From: Verrucomicrobiota bacterium
GTDB lineage: Bacteria; Verrucomicrobiota; Verrucomicrobiia; Chthoniobacterales; UBA10450
Assembly: GCA_003219355.1 (NCBI GenBank)
Contig: QHOQ01000128.1
Location: 1 to 8,501, forward strand
Direction: 5' to 3'
Length of the DNA stretch: 8,501 nt
The notes beneath the pieces are model-generated. The model did no database searches, was not told the origin of the DNA, and worked only from the letters and a program-made list of their open reading frames with translations. This document shows, piece after piece, positions 5,439-8,501 of the stretch (position 1 is the first letter of the stretch; each line of letters begins with the position of its first letter). A program made the position numbers and the translations under genes.

Positions 5439-6389
5439 ATGTCCATGCTGTTTCTGATTGTCCCAGTTGTTTTTCTGGCGAGTGCGGTTGCAGTTCCTGC
5501 CGCAGAGGAGCCGGGTATTATTAAAGGCTCCGATCAGTTCGAGTTCGTTTACCGAGTCAAACTGCCGGAGATCAAAGGCGATGCTCGCGTCTGGCTGCCG
5601 CTGGCGAAGACCGATGCGTTTCAGACCGTTACCGAGGAAGAGCTGAGCATCCCCATGAAATGGGAAAAAGTGCAGGATCGCGATTACGCGAACGATATCT
5701 GCGTGCTCTATCCGCTGCCTGCAGACAGCGGCAAAACGATCGAGCTGCGATACCACGTCGTGCGGAAGGAGAAAGCCGCTTATCCCGCAACCGGTGCAGA
5801 TGCCGCGCGTTACCTGCGTCCTGAAAAGCTCGTTCCAGTGAACGAGACATTCAAAACGCTCGCACTGAAAGCAGTGGCGGAAAAAAGCGACGACCTCGAG
5901 CGGGCGAAAGCGCTCTACGATCACGTGATGGGCCGGATGCGCTACGACAAATCAGGCACCGGCTGGGGCCGCGGCGACGCCGTGTACGCCTGCGACGTGC
6001 GCACCGGGAATTGCAGCGATTTCCACGCTTACTTCATCGCGCTGGCGCGCAGTATCGGCATACCGGCGCGTTTTGCGATCGGCGCTACAATTCCCGCCGA
6101 CAAGAACGAGGGCACGATTGAGGGCTACCATTGCTGGTCCGAATTTTTCGCTAATGGACGGTGGGTACCGGTTGACATCAGTGAAGCGTGGAAAAATCCA
6201 AAGCTTGCCGATTATTACTTCGGTCATAATCCGGCCAATCGCTTCGAGCTAACAAAAGGCCGGGACCTGGTGGTCGATCCCGAGCCGGCCAGCGGTCCGA
6301 TCAATTTTCTCGCCTACCCTCTGCTCGAGATGAACGGCGAGATCGTAAAGCCTGAGACCACCTTCATGTTCCGGCGCATCGGTGCATAG
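5439..6389 (+). CDS. Exported transglutaminase-like cysteine protein
   Basis: A 316-residue protein with signal peptide MSMLFLIVPVVFLASA and probable cleavage near VPA/AEE. Residues about 25-115 form a beta-rich N-terminal domain (EFVYRVKLPEI, ARVWLPLAKTD, IELRYHVVRKE). The transglutaminase core follows with all three catalytic residues in family context: Cys192 in RTGNCSDFHAYFIALAR, His231 in GYHCWSEFF and Asp246 in WVPVDISEAW. Such bacterial proteins act as periplasmic proteases, amidases or cross-linking enzymes; the reaction here is unknown. The frame opens at an ATG at 5352 inside the previous gene. The ATG at 5439 is preferred because it begins the signal peptide and lies one base after the upstream stop. 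No ribosome site is evident, consistent with coupling. The C-terminal 50 residues (FGHNPANRFELTKGRD) match the usual tail of this group. Confidence 0.92.
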   Translation: MSMLFLIVPVVFLASAVAVPAAEEPGIIKGSDQFEFVYRVKLPEIKGDARVWLPLAKTDAFQTVTEEELSIPMKWEKVQDRDYANDICVLYPLPADSGKTIELRYHVVRKEKAAYPATGADAARYLRPEKLVPVNETFKTLALKAVAEKSDDLERAKALYDHVMGRMRYDKSGTGWGRGDAVYACDVRTGNCSDFHAYFIALARSIGIPARFAIGATIPADKNEGTIEGYHCWSEFFANGRWVPVDISEAWKNPKLADYYFGHNPANRFELTKGRDLVVDPEPASGPINFLAYPLLEMNGEIVKPETTFMFRRIGA

Positions 6390-6528
6390 GAAAAGCGCTT
6401 CATTTCAGGAGCCCGCGATTGCCGCTGCGTATTCGGCGATGATAGAGTCACAGCGACTCCGTCAAGCAGTCGACACGGCTGCCTCTACAGAAAGAGATCG
6501 TCGGGATTGATCGAGCAGGATTGTAGCG

Positions 6529-6545
6529 GCAGGCGTGCCGCCTGC
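6529..6545. repeat. REP-like GC-rich hairpin
   Basis: GCAGGCG-TGC-CGCCTGC has perfect seven-base arms and a three-base loop. It lies in the 178-base gap between the transglutaminase-like and hydroxylase genes and is embedded in TAGCGGCAGGCGTGCCGCC. The form resembles the short extragenic palindromes scattered through many soil-bacterial genomes. Only one copy is in this window, so the repeat nature is inferred. There is no T-run, so it is not an intrinsic terminator, though it could protect the upstream mRNA end. Confidence 0.45.
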
Positions 6546-6567
6546 GGCGATCGAGAATACCAAGCCA

Positions 6568-7428
6568 ATGCAAAGAATTCCCTTGATGGATTATATCGGC
6601 AGGCCACTTCTGGCTTGCGTATTTCTTGCGCTGCTTTGGCTGCAGTGGCGATTTCCTCTGCGCCGTCAGCATTTCAGTGTCCTGCATCGGTTGGTGCGCA
6701 ATTTTGTGCTCTCGATTCCCGGTTTCGCCATCGTCCGCCTCGCCATGCTGCCAATCCCTCTCGCGGTAGGGATGTGGGCACAAGATTGGCATATCGGTTT
6801 GTTGAACTGGGTCGCTCTGCCCGGATGGGCCGCTTGCATCGCCACGTTTCTGCTCATGGATTACGCTTATTGGTGGTGGCATTGGGCCAACCACATGGTT
6901 CCACTCTTCTGGCGATTCCATAACGTGCATCACACGGACCTTGATCTCGACGTGAGCACAGCCGCGCGATTCCATTTCGGCGAGATGTTCTTCTCGATCG
7001 CCTTTCTATCCCTCGGTGTTGTCCTCTTTGGCATCGCGCCGATGCTGCTCCTCGTTTTTTTCATCAGCTTCGAAACCGCGACCCTCTTTCATCATTCCAA
7101 CTGGCGGCTGCCGATCCAACTCGAACGCGTTTTAAATCTGATTATCGTCACGCCGCGGATGCATGGTATTCATCATTCCATCGTCCAGCGTGAGACGAAT
7201 TCGAATTGGGGAACCATCTTCTGCTGGTGGGACAAATTACACCGTACTTTACGTCGCGATGTGCCGCAGGACGCCGTGACCATTGGGGTCGCTGCGTATC
7301 GAGAGGAAGAAGAGCTCACCCTCGGAAAACTCTTCGCGCTGCCGTTTCGTGAGCAACGCCCGTGGCGATTGCCAAGCGGCGAAGAGCCCGACCGCGAGCC
7401 GCAACCCACAGAAAAGCTCGCCGAGTAA
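6568..7428 (+). CDS. Fatty acid hydroxylase / sterol desaturase family membrane protein
   Basis: A 286-residue integral membrane di-iron oxygenase of the fatty acid hydroxylase superfamily, which hydroxylates or desaturates lipids using oxygen. The histidine clusters are complete: HWANH (H-x3-H, about 105-109), HNVHH (H-x2-HH, 118-122), FHHSNW (175-179) and HGIHH (H-x2-HH, 199-203). Membrane segments flank them: about 11-27, 50-70, 88-98, 140-171. The C-terminal 50 residues are soluble, charged and proline-rich. The lipid substrate is not predictable; bacterial members include enzymes for ornithine lipids, hopanoids and carotenoids. I chose the ATG at 6568. A GTG at 6535 in the same frame falls inside the hairpin and is unlikely, and an ATG at 6586 is also possible. 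No good ribosome site precedes any of them. No partner gene suggests a pathway. Confidence 0.92.
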   Translation: MQRIPLMDYIGRPLLACVFLALLWLQWRFPLRRQHFSVLHRLVRNFVLSIPGFAIVRLAMLPIPLAVGMWAQDWHIGLLNWVALPGWAACIATFLLMDYAYWWWHWANHMVPLFWRFHNVHHTDLDLDVSTAARFHFGEMFFSIAFLSLGVVLFGIAPMLLLVFFISFETATLFHHSNWRLPIQLERVLNLIIVTPRMHGIHHSIVQRETNSNWGTIFCWWDKLHRTLRRDVPQDAVTIGVAAYREEEELTLGKLFALPFREQRPWRLPSGEEPDREPQPTEKLAE

Positions 7429-7486
7429 TGGCGCCATGGCAGACGGCAAGGCCGAATCTCATCACGCGTGAGAAACACCCGACAGT

Positions 7487-7600
7487 ATGATCGACAAATC
7501 GCGTAGAGGTGTCGCGATTATCGCCGGAGTCGGCTCGAGACTTGGAGCTTCAGTTTGGAAATCGATCTACGACCCCAATAAAGAGGCGTTCTTTGAATGA
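7487..7600 (+). pseudogene. Possible N-terminal relic of a short-chain dehydrogenase (SDR)
   Basis: A 37-codon frame starting at ATG 7487 encodes GVAIIAGVGSRLGASVWKS before losing similarity and ending at TGA. The segment VAIIAGVGxxLGAxV matches the TGxxxGxG-type nucleotide-binding turn at the start of SDR proteins, especially the GVGPGLG subgroup. A working SDR has about 240 residues, so this could only be a truncated remnant or a chance match. No ribosome site is visible. The remainder of 7429-7664 shows no other gene. Confidence 0.3.
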
Positions 7601-7664
7601 GCAGGACCTGTCGCAATTCGCGATTGTGTGAGCCGCGATCACTGTCGTGAGTAACCGCCGCTCG

Positions 7665-8135
7665 CTAGAGGCGAGTTCGAGACAGAATCAAATGATCGAC
7701 GCTGAACCAGCCCGGTCCGGAGAGAAAAAGCCACACAAGAATCACTAGAGACAGCACCTCGGGGAGATACAAAAACTCCGACAGCCAACCGAGTAGAGGC
7801 GGCGCTTTGATGTTTCGAATGGCCGTCGTTGCAGTCGCCATAATCATCACGCAGCCGAGCATCACACAGGCCAGAGGTGTCGCGAGGCCGAGTACAAGAA
7901 ACAAGCCGAAGGTGAACTCCACTGTCGAAACAAAAACAGTGTTGAATTCGGGAAACGGAACATGCGCCGCGAGCAGTGTTTCGCGCATTTGTTCCCGACG
8001 CTCAGGGATCAAAAGCTTGCTGCGTCCAGAAAGAAAGAAGAGCAAACCGACGGCTATTCGTGCGACGAGAATTCCAACCCATTGCCACGCGTGCAACTCG
8101 CTAAGAAATGTCCGCACCCACAACATCGCATTCAT
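7665..8135 (-). CDS. DoxX family membrane protein
   Basis: A 156-residue protein with four hydrophobic segments at about residues 20-37, 68-90, 90-105 and 125-140. DoxX hallmarks are GLLFFLSGRSKLL (30-42), VEFTFGLFLVLGLATPLA (72-89) and the C-terminal GPGWFSVDHLI (140-150). DoxX relatives are quinone-pool or oxidative-stress-linked membrane proteins in many bacteria; the precise role of this one is unknown. The ATG at 8135 is followed by another three codons later, and no clear ribosome site distinguishes them. It is divergent from the plus-strand gene at the right edge. The stop at 7665 overlaps a minor five-base inverted repeat of no obvious meaning. Confidence 0.9.
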   Translation of the reverse strand: MNAMLWVRTFLSELHAWQWVGILVARIAVGLLFFLSGRSKLLIPERREQMRETLLAAHVPFPEFNTVFVSTVEFTFGLFLVLGLATPLACVMLGCVMIMATATTAIRNIKAPPLLGWLSEFLYLPEVLSLVILVWLFLSGPGWFSVDHLILSRTRL

Positions 8136-8156
8136 TGGATGACTCGCTGCTAACCT

Positions 8157-8191
8157 TTATTCCTTTTAACAACCAGCTCGCAACGGAATAA
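8157..8191. promoter_or_regulatory. Spaced inverted repeat upstream of the DoxX gene
   Basis: TTATTCC (8157-8163) and GGAATAA (8185-8191) are perfect seven-base inverted arms with a 21-base spacer, 22 bases upstream of the DoxX ATG in the divergent gap. Arm spacing of nearly three helical turns could suit two regulator half-sites. It could equally be chance in an AT-richer stretch. Confidence 0.22.
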
Positions 8192-8231
8192 TCGAACCAA
8201 CCCACGTTTCCAAACTTCGTAGCATGTCCTG

Positions 8232-8360
8232 ATGAAAAAAGCTGACGGTGTTTATAACGTGGTGGTAATCGGACAAGAGCACAGGTTTGTTTTGAGAAAG
8301 TCTTTGCTCGAATGCGCGCGCAACGCGCAAAAATCGCACCGAACGCGTGCGCGTGAATAA
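8232..8360 (+). pseudogene. Possible broken N-terminus of an FAD/NAD-dependent oxidoreductase
   Basis: A 42-codon frame begins MKKADGVYNVVVIG, which matches the beta-1 strand and first glycine of the FAD-binding Rossmann motif in mercuric-reductase and dihydrolipoyl-dehydrogenase-like flavoproteins (YNxVVIGAGxAGL). The expected AGSTGL follows only if the frame shifts: the next bases, read one frame over, give STGLF and then a stop. In the original frame the sequence turns into an unrelated basic tail. It stops eight bases before the start of the TVP38-like gene, whose family is often adjacent to such flavoproteins. I read it as a probable gene relic. A small leader peptide or chance match remains possible, and no ribosome site is seen. 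Confidence 0.33.
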
Positions 8361-8368
8361 GAAACGAC

Positions 8369-8501
8369 GTGAAAAAGGCAGGCAAAAACGCTTCTGAACA
8401 ACTCGTTGCCTTCCTCGTGATTCTGATTGGACTCTTGCTCGCCGCGCAATTTCTACCGGTTCAGCAGTGGCTGAGAAGCTTCAACGACTGGGTCGGACAA
8501 A
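8369..8501 (+). CDS. TVP38/TMEM64-like membrane protein, N-terminus only (cut by the window edge)
   Basis: An open frame runs from GTG 8369 to the end of the window, 44 codons, beginning VKKAGKNASEQ. One hydrophobic helix follows (LVAFLVILIGLLLAAQFLP), then VQQWLRSFNDWVGQ. A short basic head, one helix, a proline and the (R/Q)xWLxxxxxW(V/I) segment are how TVP38/TMEM64 (VTT/DedA-related) proteins usually start. The central conserved glycine-rich region lies outside, so the family is provisional. An in-frame TGA at 8354-8356 excludes a much longer N-terminus, and GTG is the only usual start codon after it. No strong ribosome site is present. Confidence 0.6.
   Translation, partial: MKKAGKNASEQLVAFLVILIGLLLAAQFLPVQQWLRSFNDWVGQ

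Noticed and set aside
5328..5924. Minus-strand frame of 198 codons
   Set aside because: Antisense to the transglutaminase-like gene; the Arg/His/Cys-rich composition is typical of a shadow.
6393..6400. AAGCGCTT palindrome after the transglutaminase-like stop, considered as a terminator
   Set aside because: Only eight bases with no loop and no proper T-run, so it is not credible as an intrinsic terminator.
8313..8329. TGCGCG-CGCAA-CGCGCA hairpin, considered as a terminator
   Set aside because: The stem is followed by an A-run on the plus strand and by no T-run on the minus strand, and it lies inside the possible relic frame.

Overview
The window is a gene-dense stretch of a chromosome with medium-high GC. 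It carries an ordinary pdxJ-acpS housekeeping pair surrounded by small envelope and redox genes. I see no phage, transposase, CRISPR, tRNA or rRNA signal. The gene mix (pdxJ followed directly by acpS, a TIGR04283-type glycosyltransferase, exported lysine-rich small proteins, DoxX, a TVP38-like protein) and the protein texture suggest a soil or freshwater bacterium, perhaps Verrucomicrobiota (Chthoniobacterales-like) or Acidobacteriota. That placement is an inference from general familiarity and is weak.

Left part, minus strand: the 5' half of a zinc alcohol dehydrogenase of the YahK/CAD type runs off the left edge (548 to 1). After 226 non-coding bases comes a small DUF1622 membrane protein (1128-775). 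Next is a truncated copy of the acpS 3' end (1337-1155), then an FkbM-type methyltransferase with an N-terminal membrane anchor (about 2252-1383), then intact acpS (2673-2275) and pdxJ (3422-2670). The last two overlap by the four bases ATGA. The acpS tail therefore occurs twice, once complete and once as a remnant, with the methyltransferase gene between the copies. This is the clearest sign of past rearrangement in the window.

Middle: an exported, lysine-rich helical protein with LEA-like repeats (3986-3483) lies upstream of pdxJ on the same strand. A TIGR04283-like glycosyltransferase (4849-4160) is divergent from a plus-strand pair: a small exported protein of unknown function (4946-5437) and, one base later, an exported transglutaminase-like protein with an intact Cys-His-Asp triad (5439-6389). 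The 96-base divergent gap holds two perfect inverted repeats.

Right part: a REP-like hairpin (6529-6545), then a fatty acid hydroxylase/sterol desaturase family membrane protein (6568-7428). Next is a non-coding stretch with a possible SDR N-terminal relic (7487-7600). A DoxX family protein follows on the minus strand (8135-7665). The divergent gap after it contains a small ORF that looks like the broken nucleotide-binding start of a flavoprotein (8232-8360). At the right edge is the start of a plus-strand TVP38/TMEM64-like membrane protein (8369 onward).

Taken together, pyridoxal phosphate synthesis and acyl-carrier-protein activation form one unit, and most other genes act at the envelope. 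I found no convincing new multi-gene system. The most worthwhile leads are the duplicated acpS tail, the coupled pair of exported proteins with dyads upstream, and the two short nucleotide-binding gene relics.
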